Positions 21,904-33,419 of a DNA stretch of 64,000 nt are shown piece by piece. The notes beneath the pieces are model-generated. The model had not been told where the DNA came from and did no database searches. It worked only from the letters and a program-made list of their open reading frames with translations. Origin of the DNA: Phascolomyces articulosus (Eukaryota > Mucoromycota > Mucoromycetes > Mucorales > Lichtheimiaceae); assembly GCA_025677815.1 (NCBI GenBank), contig JAIXMP010000048.1, positions 206,999-270,998 of the forward strand, written 5' to 3'. Within the stretch, counting starts at the first letter, position 1, and each line of letters begins with the position of its first letter. Position numbers and translations under genes: made by a program.

Positions 21904-24799
21904 TTCTGGATATACCAATTACTATGGCTAAAGATCTAATATCTTATATCCTGAATAAATTCCCGAACAAACCACCACAACAATAAAATGAAAAAGAATA
22001 CTGGTCACAAATACTTATTGTTCACTCCTCTTTGACTTTGATAACTACAGTCATCACTAAGATTTTTCTGCCACCAAGGATCTAGACCCAGGTCGCCAGT
22101 TGATTAAATTATGGATCAATACTGTTGAACAAAACCCATTTCACTACGTACACATAACAACAGCATCTACTAGAAATTGTAGCACTGATCACCATAACTC
22201 TCAACCATATTAGGAAGCAGGGTAGGCCTTTTTCTTTCATCCTTTGACACGAACCCTCTTCTAACACAATCTAAAATGAATAATAATGTAAAGAAAAAAA
22301 AAATTCCACCATCGCTTCACCTTTACGGTTTCTCATACCACTTTGCAAACAGGATCGAACTAACTAAAGCAGATATATCCTATTAAGGCACAGCGTTCAC
22401 TTACTCTACTACTTTTGTTAAATAAAAATTGGATCTACTTTTTTGTTCAGTATCACTTTTTACAACATCACTATAATCACTAATATTGTCTTCTTTATCA
22501 TCATCATTGTCACTTTCTTCATCATTGTATTCACTTTCATCTTCATCATTATCATCACTCTCTTAATCATTATCGTCATTTTCTTCTTTATCACCTTTAC
22601 TTACATCATCATCTACGCTTTCTTCTTTCTCGTCGTCACTTTCTTCTTCATGTTCATGGTTACTTTCTCATTATTATAACCGCTTTCTTCATCATCATAT
22701 ACACTTTCTTCTTCTTCTTCTTCATCATCACTCTCTTCATTATAATTTTCATTTTCTTCATCATCATCATCGGCACCACGTTCTGCATCATCATTGCATC
22801 TTTCATCATCATGACTATATTATCTTTCTTCATAATCATTACTGTCGCTTTCTCTATCATTATTTTCGCTTTCATCATTATAATCGCTGCTTTCATAAAC
22901 ATAATTGTCGCTTTCTCTATCATTATCGTCGCTTACTTCATCATCATCTTCACTATCTTCATCATCATCATCGCTTTTTTCATCATCATAATCATTGCTT
23001 TCTTCTGCATCATCATCGTTACTTTCTTCATCATTACCATCGCCGCTTTCTTCATCATTATCGTCGTTTTTTCATATTTATCGTCGCTTTCTTTATCATC
23101 ATCTTTGCTTCTTTCATCATCATTATCTTTCTCCATCATCATCTATCTATTCTTCATCATTATCGCTTTTTTAAACATCATCGCTGCTTTCATCATCAAC
23201 ATCGCCCCTTTCTTCATCATGATTATATTCTCGTCCTTTATAATCATCAACATCACTCGCTTCATCGTCATCTTCATTTTCTTCCTCATCATATTCAATT
23301 TTTTGCACATAACATTCATTTTCTTCTTCATCATCGTCACTTTCTTATTCATCATCATCTTCACTCTCTTCATCATCATTATAATCTTTTTTTTACATGA
23401 TCAAAATCTTCGATTTCTTCATCATCACATTCATGTCCTTCTTTATCATCAACGACATCTTCTTGTTCATCATCACTTTCTTCATCATAACCATCATTTT
23501 CTTCTTCATCGTCATCACCACTTTCTTCATCATCATCGCCGCTTTCTTCATCCTCACTGTCGCTTTCTTCATCCTCACTGTCGCTTTCTTTATAATCATA
23601 CTCACTTTCTTCTTTTTCATCATATTCACTTTCTTCTTCATCTTTACTCTCTTCATCATCATCGTCACTTTCTTCATCATCATCATCATCAACATTGTCG
23701 CTCTCTTCATCATCATCTTCGCTTTGCTCATGAAGATCTTAATCATCATATTCAATTTCTTCTCCTTCATTATCGCTTTCTTCATCAGTATTGTCGCTTT
23801 CTCATTATCATCATCGTTGCTTTCGCATCATCATTATCGTCACTTTTTTCACCATAATCGGCACTTTCTTCTTCATTATCATCGCCGTTTTTTTTCATCA
23901 TCATATTCACTTTCTTCATCATCATGACTGCTTTCTCATTATCATCATCGTCGCTTTCTTCATCATCGTTGTCGTCACTCTTTTCATCACCGTTACCAGC
24001 AACAACTACACCTTTTTCAATTTAGCCTTCTTCATCTGTTTCTTCATCTTCTTCGTTACTGTTACGTTCTCCATCTTCGTAATCGCTATGATCACGCTAT
24101 CTTCTTCTCCGCTTTCTTATTCATCGTCATCACCATGTTGTGGAGGAACAACAGAGGGGAGAGTAACAGCGCTCACCCAATCGTGGACACGGGTGAGAGA
24201 AGTGGCGCAAGCACCAGGATAGAGGCGACGTGGTTGGGCAACTAAACGCTAACCGGGAGGCAGCTGGAACACCTTCTTCCAAGGAAGTCATCTTTGAATC
24301 TTCGTTACTATCACTGTCATCGCTATCACTATCATCATCGTCGTCATCACCAAGCATCACACCTCATTAGTTTCGTCTGCAAGCCAAGGAAACTTACCAC
24401 CAACAGAGTGATGGTCGTCGCCGCCGTCAATTATTCGCTTCCCGCCAATGGAGGGGGAAGAAGAACTGGAGCCAGAAGAAGTGGAAGAGGTAGCTGTAGC
24501 AGATTCGGAATTAGAAGATGAGAAGGAGGTGGGGAATGCAGAATCCAAAGATTCTCGTAATGCATCAAGATCCGTATGATCTCCGGTCATGTTAGCAGCA
24601 GCAGCAGGGGTAATCGCAGTAGTAGCGGGGGTAGTAGTGGTAGTGGTAGTAGTAGCGACAGTGGTAGAGAGTGTGGCAGTGGCAGTGGATGGAGCGATGA
24701 ATATTAGTGGAATTCTCAACGCAAATGGGGATAAGGAAAAAAAAAAAGAAAAAGAGGTATACACAGGCTTCCATGGCATTAAATTAATTCGACGCCCGC
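21904..24799 (-). repeat. Right arm of the 14.7 kb inverted repeat
   Basis: Reverse complement of 10081-12918. The inner half (21904 to about 23.29 kb) matches the left arm without visible difference. The outer half differs in repeat number, single bases and small indels. Examples are an extra stretch of acidic repeats around 23.3-23.8 kb and a shorter, altered sequence near 24.13 kb where the left arm has an Asn/Asp insertion. Outside 24799 the flank (CCGGAAAAATAATTTGGC) does not match the left flank. Confidence 0.9.
22400..24780 (-). pseudogene. Decayed acidic Asp/Glu/Ser repeat gene, right copy
   Basis: Mirror copy of the left-arm gene, read on the minus strand toward the palindrome centre. 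The 5' part (24357-24780) keeps MPWKPVYTSFSFFF, the Thr-rich stretch, MTGDHTDLDALRESLDSAF, the Ser-rich linker and GGKFPWLADETNE (left copy GGKFPRLADETNE). The frame then breaks at a CATGCTCAGCG deletion relative to the left arm. The acidic repeats follow, with the same two TAA codons as in the left arm, so those lesions predate the duplication or were copied between arms. Near 23.55-23.62 kb the unit GACAGTGAGGATGAAGAAAGC occurs twice in tandem, a sign of recent expansion. Function unknown. Confidence 0.5.
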
Positions 24800-25780
24800 C
24801 CGGAAAAATAATTTGGCAGTGAAATTTTACACGGATATCATTATTAATTAATAAATATAGAATTTCGATATACACTCACGCAGATACACATACGTATTCA
24901 AGATAATGCTATAGTTATACATAATACAATTGTATGGATAAATTTATTATTATTGCTTTTATTATAAAAATACAAGCTTTTATTATCATTAAGGAGTAAA
25001 TTTTTTCAGTCTGAAACGAAGCAAAAGAAGGAATGCACAGGCTACTGTAACGAACATGTTCCTGATACCTTTTTTTTCGTATTTTATTTCTTTGCTAATA
25101 AAGTGTTGTCAACGAAAAATTGAACCAATTGAATATTCCTTATTCTACTATAGACCATCTATATCATAGATTGTTGAAGGCAGGTTTCATTTTATAATAA
25201 AAATGTCACCAAAGATTTTTTTGTAGGAATAATACAGTTCATGTGTGAAAAATATAATGAAAATGTTTTTATAATAATAGAGTCAGAATAAGCTATTCAG
25301 CAGATTTATGAATCATATACAGGTGTCAAATTTATGGGGTGTGGCTGCTAGGTATATTGATTACGCCACATAAAGCTGGTAGTAAAATATATCAAAATAT
25401 GTGAATGTGGTATAAAATACTATTTTAGGATATATTCTCTTTTATTGGTGATGAGTAGGTATAACATTCATACATATCATGTACTTTATCTCAATGTTGA
25501 AATAGAAAATAAGCTGGTGAATTAAGATACACTCCTAGAAACTTTGACTTTTCCCTTTAATTGTTAGGTATTAAACAGTGAAAATAGCGTGCACGGAACC
25601 ACAGGTATGGAAAGTATATGTCGCACAAAGGAGATGCTCAAGGTTATCAGAAAAATTTATCTTTCCCTTTCGACCCATACAATAGGCAGTTAGTTTTTTT
25701 TTTTCTTTCACCTCTTACTGAGAATCTTTACTCAAAAACAGCAGAGTTATACAATAGAGAAAAACCAACACGTCAAAAAA
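24800..25780. other. No gene seen right of the palindrome
   Basis: AT-rich. A plus-strand frame opening at 25618 (MSHKGDAQGYQKN) soon runs into low-complexity sequence and is not supported. I searched here for the missing 5' exons of the orphan exon at 9719-9847 and found no match. Confidence 0.4.
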
Positions 25781-25784
25781 AACA

Positions 25785-26702
25785 ACACTTTATTTACAAA
25801 TGCGCAAGACAACAAATACGGGATGTCATTGATTTTACAATGCACAACAACAACGCCAGCAAAGGTCATGTGCATGTTGGATATGACTTCTTTTTCAATT
25901 GATTCCATTATTCTACAAGGCACCCTAAGTGCTTCATCTCTCTGGATACGATGACTATTTTTATAACCTTAATATGAAGAAACATCTGGCACGCTATTCA
26001 TTTCCAGCATTGCAACAATTAACTCTTACGTGGTCAGTATGGGAACGGGAGGATGAACATCAGGAGGCATTGGATCAGTTTCTTGAACATGTTCTTGAAA
26101 ATGTAACATCTCTTACATTAGATAATCAGTCTCATTACCTTGACGATGAAATTTTAAACCATATCGCCACCCATGCTCGACTTCTAGAGGATGTTCAAAT
26201 AATGAAATCTGGTGAACATAATTTTTTGACACCTTGGGAATTGCAACGGTTTTTGGAGACACTGACACACCCTGAAGGTACACTAAGAAAAGTAGAATTG
26301 AATATTACTGAATCAATCGATCCAGAGTTATTACACGCAATAGCTACGTTAACGAATTGTTTCGTCATGAATTCAAGTTGCATCATCACGGCGAAGAGGG
26401 TTTTGATTTGATGGATCAGTTTTTGGATTATTTGTTGGAAGTCAATCGAACGATAGACCTTTTATACCTTCATTTTACTCAAGAGCTGGATGGGATCGAC
26501 TTTGCTGAGAGCGGTAGAGGAAGAAGTTTTCTGCAAAAATTAAATACTGTATCGGACGAGTTTAAGGTGAAAGTCTATCGTCCCATGTCCATCACATCCT
26601 ATATCTTGAGTGGCAACGGCAATACAGAAAATTACCTTGTCAAGGAAATTACACATCATGAGTATCGAGATACCAATAGCGTCAGGAACAATAATAGGTA
26701 AA
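25785..26702 (+). pseudogene. F-box/LRR-like protein pseudogene
   Basis: Plus-strand fragments of a leucine-rich-repeat-like protein of the kind that follows an F-box. The first is VMCMLDMTSFSIDSIILQGT (about 25.86 kb); a frame change near 25.94 kb leads into LSGYDDYFYNLNMKKHLARY and ALQQLTLTW, VTSLTLDNQSHYLDD, LRKVELNITES. A second frame change near 26.36 kb leads to ELFRHEFKLHHHGEEGFDLM and a tail ending at 26699-26701. At least two frameshifts and the lack of an F-box N-terminus make it a pseudogene. Style and repeat spacing resemble the intact F-box gene at 37.9-40.0 kb, but I cannot say they are direct paralogues. Confidence 0.5.
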
Positions 26703-28175
26703 AGAAATATAAATCATCGTAATATTGGAATCCAGCTGTTTTATATTTTTATATCCAATGATGGCGATGCTCTTGTTAGTGTTAATAAATGATCATTTTT
26801 TATGACCCTTTCTATAATTACATAATATATTTTGCTCTTATTAGCAATTGTTCAAATAGAAAGAGATAATATCACTGTAGAAAATAATTCTCAAAAAATC
26901 TCAAACCCTTAACTGAAAAACACGAATTCGTGTTTTTCCATGTGTAATCTTGTGAACTTGGGTCTTAATTTAACTGAATTTAGCTGGCAGTTTACTTAAA
27001 TTCGTGTTTTTACGAGCATATTCGAGATTACCTTTTTCCACAGTGAAGTGGGGCTAATCTACGTTGAAAAAGACGATCAAATCAAGCAGTTGTCTTCTCC
27101 CCCTCCCAGTCCCATCTGATATCCTTTGGAAAAAATATGATATAACCTATTGAAAGCCTCAGGTAAATTCCTTCCCATCCTCTCCTTTAACTTACCATTA
27201 TAAATAGCTCATTCAATTTGAAACAGGAAAGCACTGACTATTTTATTTACACAAAAAAATGAGTTTTTGCTTCAACAGCTCCCCTTTTTTTCCATTTTTT
27301 AGTATAATATCAATACCCACCGTGAGATCTGCCTTATCTCTTCTTTACCTGCTTCTTCCGCCTTCTCTTTCAAATATCCATTGGTTTTCTTATCGAGTCT
27401 CTTTATCTATATACATACATAAATTTCAGAAAAAAAATAAATGGATTTGCATGAACAACATAATCAAGAAACAGTATTCAACCGGTTTAACCTACTACAG
27501 CCACTGTGGCCTAACAGTAACAGTTCCTTAATACATACGGTTTTTTATAAGGAGAGTTCCCATTGTGTATCTACGTGTAACTTTCAGAAAAAAAAATCAC
27601 GAACTTGGGAGAAAATTTTAGTCAAAAGTCATCATCACATTTAAGAATTCCAAGACATGATTGAACCTTCTAGGGGTTGTATAATACGCTTTTTTAGATT
27701 TGGAACTAAATGATATGAAAGCATTTATCACGAAGTAGTTCTCGATTTAGTACCAATAACATCCTCTGTACGTAATATATATAAAAATTACTCCATTCTG
27801 CTATTATGAATGAACACCATTGAGAGTTTCTCGTGTTGGTGCTCTTTCTGAATGAACTCACTGACTACAAAAATCCATGAGATCAGGATGTCACGCGAAA
27901 TTAATATTCCTTCTTTTTGCTGTTCGAATGAAAATCACTGGGAGCATATTTGGTCATCTTCATCTATGAAAACCTTATTACAACTTTTTACTTCTTCTAA
28001 TTAGCCTAGCTTGCCATAGTTAGAGTCAAACTCAATCGTTGTCCAACATGACGATGTACGGTATATCTAGGTATTTTTTTAATTCAACTTCTGCCAGCTC
28101 ATGCTATAATTAAATCAACTACAGTGGATGATTTATTGATTTATTGATAAACATTGTTTACTTAGCGATTGAACA
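26703..28175. other. No supported gene; contains a 24 bp palindrome
   Basis: Frames here (for example 27259-27531 and 27441-27644) have no domain and no splice context, although a TATA-like TATAAATA near 27.2 kb and a pyrimidine-rich leader precede the second. A perfect palindrome lies at 26915-26938 (separate entry). Confidence 0.4.
26915..26938. repeat. Perfect 24 bp palindrome around an EcoRI site
   Basis: GAAAAACACGAATTCGTGTTTTTC reads the same on both strands (two halves of 12). A half-site copy, AATTCGTGTTTTT, recurs about 70 bases downstream at 26999-27011. It could be a dimeric protein-binding site, a short transposon end or a cruciform seed. No function is shown. Confidence 0.6.
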
Positions 28176-28337
28176 ATGAAGTACACTTTTTATTCTGAAG
28201 CATTCTTTGGATCTGCAGTCTTTCTTGATAAAACCGTTGAGAACCCATATGCTACATTACATGATAAAAAGTATATATCGTCACGATTTGTCACTTACAA
28301 CAATTGGGTTAAAGAATATAAAAATAACATGAGTTAA
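28176..28337 (+). CDS. Small hypothetical protein, 53 residues
   Basis: A complete frame from ATG to TAA opening MKYTFYSEAFFGSAVFLDKT. Composition is rich in Tyr, Phe and Lys and looks more protein-like than nearby frames, but I see no domain, signal peptide or splice sites. It may be a real small gene or an exon fragment. Low confidence. Confidence 0.2.
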   Translation: MKYTFYSEAFFGSAVFLDKTVENPYATLHDKKYISSRFVTYNNWVKEYKNNMS

Positions 28338-28641
28338 TGTTAAATGAAAAGTATGGTGGTGCTGATGACAATGAGTGCATAAAATTGAAAGTTCTTCTAT
28401 CTTTCATAAGAATGGCACATATACATTGTTGCCAGCGATCACGTATTCTCGTGATATATCAAATAACAATGAGCACACACTCCTTCCTATCAATGGCACC
28501 AAAAGTAATAAATATAAAAACACATATCGTAAACCCAGTTAAACTAAATTATTTCTTACATAAAGTCTTTTTTTACGTCATTTCTATTATAGGTTACACT
28601 ATCCTCAATAACTAATAGCAGTTAACAATATCATCACTGTA
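28338..28641. other. Upstream region of the chitin-binding protein gene
   Basis: No coding sequence supported. It probably holds the promoter of the gene at 28642; no clear TATA box at the expected distance. Confidence 0.4.
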
Positions 28642-29244
28642 ATGTATCCAACAAAACACTTGCTTATTGTTCTTATCTTTGCTACTATAACCATCACTAC
28701 AAAGGTTTTTTCTCAATCTATTGATACTACAAGCAAATCACCACAAAGGGACCACCAAAACGCCAATGATCCAACTGACGATGTACTTGAGCGTTTTCTA
28801 CAATTAATAGAAGATGAGAATGATTATCATCGATTGAAATCGCAGGAGGCTGCTAAAAATCCATGTGACAAGTTAAGAATCGAGGATAGATCTTTTGTCA
28901 ATATACACCAAATATCATGTACGACATTTTATAGATGTGTTCAAGATATCAGCTCCATTGAAAAATACTCGTCACTTTGGTATGAATGCGACTCGGGGTT
29001 ACAGATTAATAAAAATGCTCAAAAATGTGAACCAGCGGAGAAAATAAAATGTAAAGAAGAACAGGTTAAAAAAGAAACGAACGATGATGACAACAGCAAC
29101 AACAGCAATAATAATGGTAGTAATAAAACTACTACAAGTTCAGCAACATTGTTGATATCCCCATTGTATTACTCGTTGTTCTCTCCCTCTTATCGTTTTT
29201 CAATGCTTATTATTTTTGGGAGTGTTATTTTTCTTATTGTTTAA
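28642..29244 (+). CDS. Secreted, probably GPI-anchored chitin-binding type 2 (CBM14) protein
   Basis: Single-exon gene, 200 residues. Residues 1-25 form a signal peptide (KHLLIVLIFATITITTKVFS). A short Gln/Asp-rich spacer follows, then at about residues 74-134 six cysteines spaced 17-5-16-12-7, which fits the chitin-binding type 2 (peritrophin-A, CBM14) pattern. Aromatic residues sit where this family needs them (TTFYRC, LWYECDSGL). An Asn/Ser/Thr-rich stalk follows. The C-terminus is a hydrophobic segment (SMLIIFGSVIFLIV) ending at the stop, the layout of a GPI-anchor signal or a tail anchor. Likely role: binding chitin in the cell wall or shielding it; fungal CBM14 proteins such as Avr4 protect hyphae from chitinases. 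Function here is inferred, not shown. The gene stands alone, next to transposon-rich DNA. Confidence 0.8.
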   Translation: MYPTKHLLIVLIFATITITTKVFSQSIDTTSKSPQRDHQNANDPTDDVLERFLQLIEDENDYHRLKSQEAAKNPCDKLRIEDRSFVNIHQISCTTFYRCVQDISSIEKYSSLWYECDSGLQINKNAQKCEPAEKIKCKEEQVKKETNDDDNSNNSNNNGSNKTTTSSATLLISPLYYSLFSPSYRFSMLIIFGSVIFLIV

Positions 29245-30423
29245 TTTTTATATCCATACAAAAATTTACAACCTCACATCATTTTGTTATAGTAACCCAC
29301 TACACCACATTACATATTTTACCGCAAGAATAAATAATTACAAAAATATTTGTCCCGGTAATAAATTACAACAAGAGAAAAAGTAGTATGCAACAAGTAC
29401 TTTTTGCTTTATACGTAATATTTATCTCCATTAATTTTATTGATCGCGAGTATCACAAATAGTTACTGTTATAATGTAATGCAAAGTGAGTTCCAGAAAG
29501 TATTACGTATTGCGAAAAATAATCGTATCTTCTGCTAAATCGTTTAAATAAACACCTGCATAATTTCCATCGTTGGCGGTGCTCTTATTATTGTAATACC
29601 AGTACAAGTCTCCCATAAATCTTAATAACATTTGCAGTTCATAAGAGATTTGATCGAGATATGATCCATTTTCTTCAAAAATAGTACCGTATATCCCATC
29701 GAAGAACCTGGTTGTTTGGTTATTAAGCTTAATGCTACATTTTGTTGATAAGCAAGTACATTTATTAGACAATAATTATATTTTTTATTAGTCAAAGTCA
29801 TGCATAGGAGAGTAGATGACTGTATTTGGCAAGTTTATTATGTTTTTTCATCCAACGGAAAATGCGCAGTCTCGTATTCAATATACATTATCTATTTGAT
29901 AGTAAACAACATGATTTATCAAGTCACCTTATTAAACATCAATACTCAAAAATTATTTTGAGAGACGTTTTTATTTTACACCTTGGTGATAAATTTAGAA
30001 TGTTGTGAGTTTATTATTAAATTCGTGAAATGGTGACAAGTGGTGATAAAATACAAAGGATGCTGCTAGTAACACAAGATCAATAGGAAGTGTTCTTTTG
30101 ATAATTTACGTATTCTTAACATATCAAGAATGCTGTGGGTTAAATCTGATTAATTTTTTTTATGAGTGGTCAAGACCTCATGGATAGTAGAACAATATGG
30201 TATGAGTGAGAATTTATTTTTGTGGATGGTAAAGAATAGGCGTAAAATATATTTTATGAATGTATGTTTTAGAGAGAAGTGAAAAGGAAATACAATAAAA
30301 AAAAAGAAAAAGTACAAAACGTGTAAAGATAAAGTAAATCAATTAAATGATGTTGATGTTATGGATATATATATATATATATATATATATTGTTATCAAA
30401 TATGCTCAAGATCATGATCGTAA
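29245..30423. other. No supported gene; contains an (AT)13 tract
   Basis: A minus-strand frame at 29503-29772 has some protein-like composition (YLDQISYELQMLLRFMGDLY) but no ATG, domain or splice context, so I do not call it. A simple AT dinucleotide run lies at 30365-30390, just inside the Tnp2 relic boundary as I can place it. Confidence 0.4.
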
Positions 30424-33301
30424 GGCAATTCATTTTTATACCCAAGGCGTTCTTGAGACCAGTATATATAACTGTTGTCTTTTTCTTTGGCTAAACCAGC
30501 ATATCCAACGATACAGCTTACGTGGATAACGACCAATTTTGATTCAGGTAATCTACATGGCTATGGTGATGGTGATACTTCTTTCGTTTTAAAAACTTCA
30601 ACCAAAGCAAGTTCATCTTCACGTTCTTCAAATTTATGAAAGAAAAAGGATTTGGCATCTCGAAAATATTCCCTTTTCTCCATACCAAGATTTTTACATC
30701 TTGTTTTATCTGTACTGACGTTAAGATGGAAACAAATCATAGAGTCCACTCCACCAAAGACCATGCCATTTAACCATAATCGGGAGCCTGTTTTTAATGT
30801 GTCTTTTCGCGGGATAGAAATACCTTTGAAAGTTCCTTTAAAACGTGCTCAATAGTTTCGTAAAGGTGCATGACAATGGAGGTTGGCGATTATTGTATTT
30901 TTCGAGAATGGGCCTAAAATCTTTGGTTTATCTTCCTCCATAGAAATAGCCATAGTCTTACAAGGTTCAACATCATCACTTTCGTCATCTTCGAATAAAT
31001 CATGGTTAAAACAATCATCCATATAATCGTCTTCATCGTACTCTTCGTCACTATCATTGGAATAATTATCTCCATCACTACTGTCTTCTTCATCACCGCC
31101 TTTCTCATCAAGAGCAACTTCAGCTTCACCGGATCCATTAATAACATCATCATTGTCGTCGTAATCATCTTCATCATCAGAACTATAGAATCGATATTAC
31201 ATGAAAGTTACTAAGAAACGACGTAAAAGAAACAGCAAGTAACAGATTATTCATGATAAATTCATTTACCTGTCAATTTCACTGGAATGAAAATTATGAA
31301 GGTAGGGATCATTTAACCTTGCTTCTCTTCTAATGGAAGCCAGACCGATCATAATATTTCAAGATTTTCCAGTAGCGTCCTTTTTACCGTTAGTACAGCG
31401 TTTGATCCTTCCTATTCTCGTTCCATAGCAAATACAGCAACTGCATATGGAAGAGGACCCATTTGTGTTAAAGTTGTGTGCAAATGGGTAAGGTGATGTT
31501 GATTAATAGTGAAAACAGTTGCCGGTAAAAACCCTTTTTCAACTTGATCTTTCAACCAATTAACCCAAGAGTCAATTGTCTCTTTAAATTGATCAAGCTG
31601 TTTTTTATGTATGTTGCGGCTGGGAACAAATCTGTATATCTGAGAAAATCTACCAATGCTTGTTTTGTACCGGGGTCATCAAAAAACTCCAAGTCCAATT
31701 GTTGGTATTAAATAGAGAACAAAATGGATCCAGTCAACAGCTTTTTAAAAACCTCTTTGGAATTTGGTATCCCCACAAGAACCAGAAAAAGATGATGGTG
31801 TCAGAGCTTTTGATTTTGCCACGCGATCTCCAATTTGTGAATGTGTGTCTTTATAGAAAATAAAAGTAGTTAGATGTTAATAGCATATTTTTATTTAAAA
31901 CTAGTACTCAAATATTTTTATAGTATACCATGATTAAGGAATAATGGATGCTCATCTTGTTTGCCATATTTTCCACAAATCATACGCCAAATCTTAGAAT
32001 GGAAATGTAATATGACACAGTAAGAAATTAGTTATTAGAATATACTGGTCCTGTTTATTTATAAATTTGTTAATAGTAACATAAAGTAATTTTATTATTT
32101 ACATGTTTGCCTATTCATGGGCCTAATGTATACATGGTATCGATAGGGAAAAAAGTTGGTGCATGGAAGAAAGATAATTCTGCAAATTTACAAATATGTT
32201 TTTATCCCTTTTCTGGGTTTTCTTGTTCGAACATATTACGATATCTAAGGTTCCCTTTTCGCGATTCATCTTCATTTATCTTTCTTCTTCTATTACTTCT
32301 TTCTTGGCCGACATCTTCTTTCCCCAATTTCTTCTTCTATCTCCTCTCCAATTTCATTTGTAGCATAGTTGCTACCACCATCTTCATTCTCATTTAGGTC
32401 CTCCTCTATTGTTGGTAAACCAATATCATATAGAGGGAAGGTCATTCGACGATTATCATAGATCCCTTCAATGGTACAACATCGACAAACATGGTAGCTA
32501 TTGTGCCCTTTGTACCCCGCCATCTTTGTTTGTGCAGGTGTATCAACACCAACAAAAAGAAAGTGTGCATGGACCCTAATAACTCCTTCATTTTTATTCC
32601 CTGTATCAACGTAAAAACCCTCTCTGCAAAGTGATCTGAATTCTGATAATGAAGGATCCATAAATGTGAATGGTTCTTGTGGTTTTTTTAGACCTAAAAT
32701 AATATATTATTGATGGAAGAATAAGGACCAAGAAAAAATTTAAATGATTTTATTTAAGAATTGATACCTGGAGTCAAATACACCTGTGCCATATAATCAT
32801 CTTGTGTACGTTTCTCTGGAGGAAAATTAAGAATTTGGACATGTACGATAGTCATGGAATGTGTACTGTGTTTATGAACGTTAAAATCATCAGTGTATAA
32901 AGCCAAGAAGATATGATGCTCGTCTTTCAGATGACTCATAACCTTGCCACACAATTCGCCATCAAAAATAGTGGTCATAATATTTTTTCGGTTGACGCTT
33001 AAAAGGATACTTTAATATTTCTCGTGTTTTTTGTCTTGAACAAGAGATACAAGTTGATTCTTCAGAAGTAATTGTACCATTGTTTTCTTTGGTTTTTCCG
33101 GGTGTCCATCTCGATATATCTTTTCATGACAATGATTACATTCATTATTAACATCATCTGATAGAACCATTTAACAACCATTGACACAAACAGGATATTC
33201 TTTTGGTTTAGCACGACACCGTTCATGAAGTGCCTTCCTAGCAAGATGCTGAGATAGGTGTTCGGGTAATTTGGAAATTTTTGTGAATTTGTTAACCTCA
33301 T
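30424..33301 (-). mobile_element. Decayed Tnp2-type (CACTA-like) transposase
   Basis: Minus-strand pieces in the order expected for a Tnp2 transposase. They are an N-terminal Cys-rich segment (CRAKPKEYPVCVNGC with CNHCHEKIY, 33.06-33.24 kb), the start of the RNase H-like domain (LALYTDDFNVHKHSTHSMTI, LNFPPEKR, 32.75-32.98 kb) and the conserved zinc-binding stretch (GVDTPAQTKMAGYKGHNSYH with VCRCC, 32.29-32.66 kb). A C-terminal region follows (HLTHLHTTLTQMGPLPYAVA, then FAMERE; 31.3-31.9 kb), then an acidic segment (30.91-31.2 kb) and a tail (SFFFHKFEEREDELALVEVF, 30.56-30.76 kb) that reaches about 30424. Many stops and frame changes; clearly inactive. Terminal inverted repeats were not identified. 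Confidence 0.7.
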
Positions 33302-33419
33302 TAATAACGATACTGTAACTAAAACTCCACTTCACCAAATATCTTATTGTTCTCTCTATTATTATTTCTCCACATATACACTATTCTCTCTTATCCCTCA
33401 TACTATTATTTTGTAGATC
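33302..33419. other. Spacer between Tnp2 relic and LTR-like sequence
   Basis: Short AT-rich pyrimidine-leaning sequence. Nothing recognised. Confidence 0.3.

Noticed and set aside
10060..24815. Target-site duplication flanking the palindrome
   Set aside because: Flanks TTCAAGCTTGA (left) and CCGGAAAAATAA (right) share no direct repeat, so a standard transposition footprint is not shown.
27259..27644. Two overlapping plus-strand frames after a TATA-like box
   Set aside because: Low-complexity Ser/Leu/Pro reading with no domain; no continuing exon found.
29503..29772. Minus-strand frame of 89 codons
   Set aside because: Opens at TTG, no domain, no splice signals and no conserved pattern; left as intergenic.
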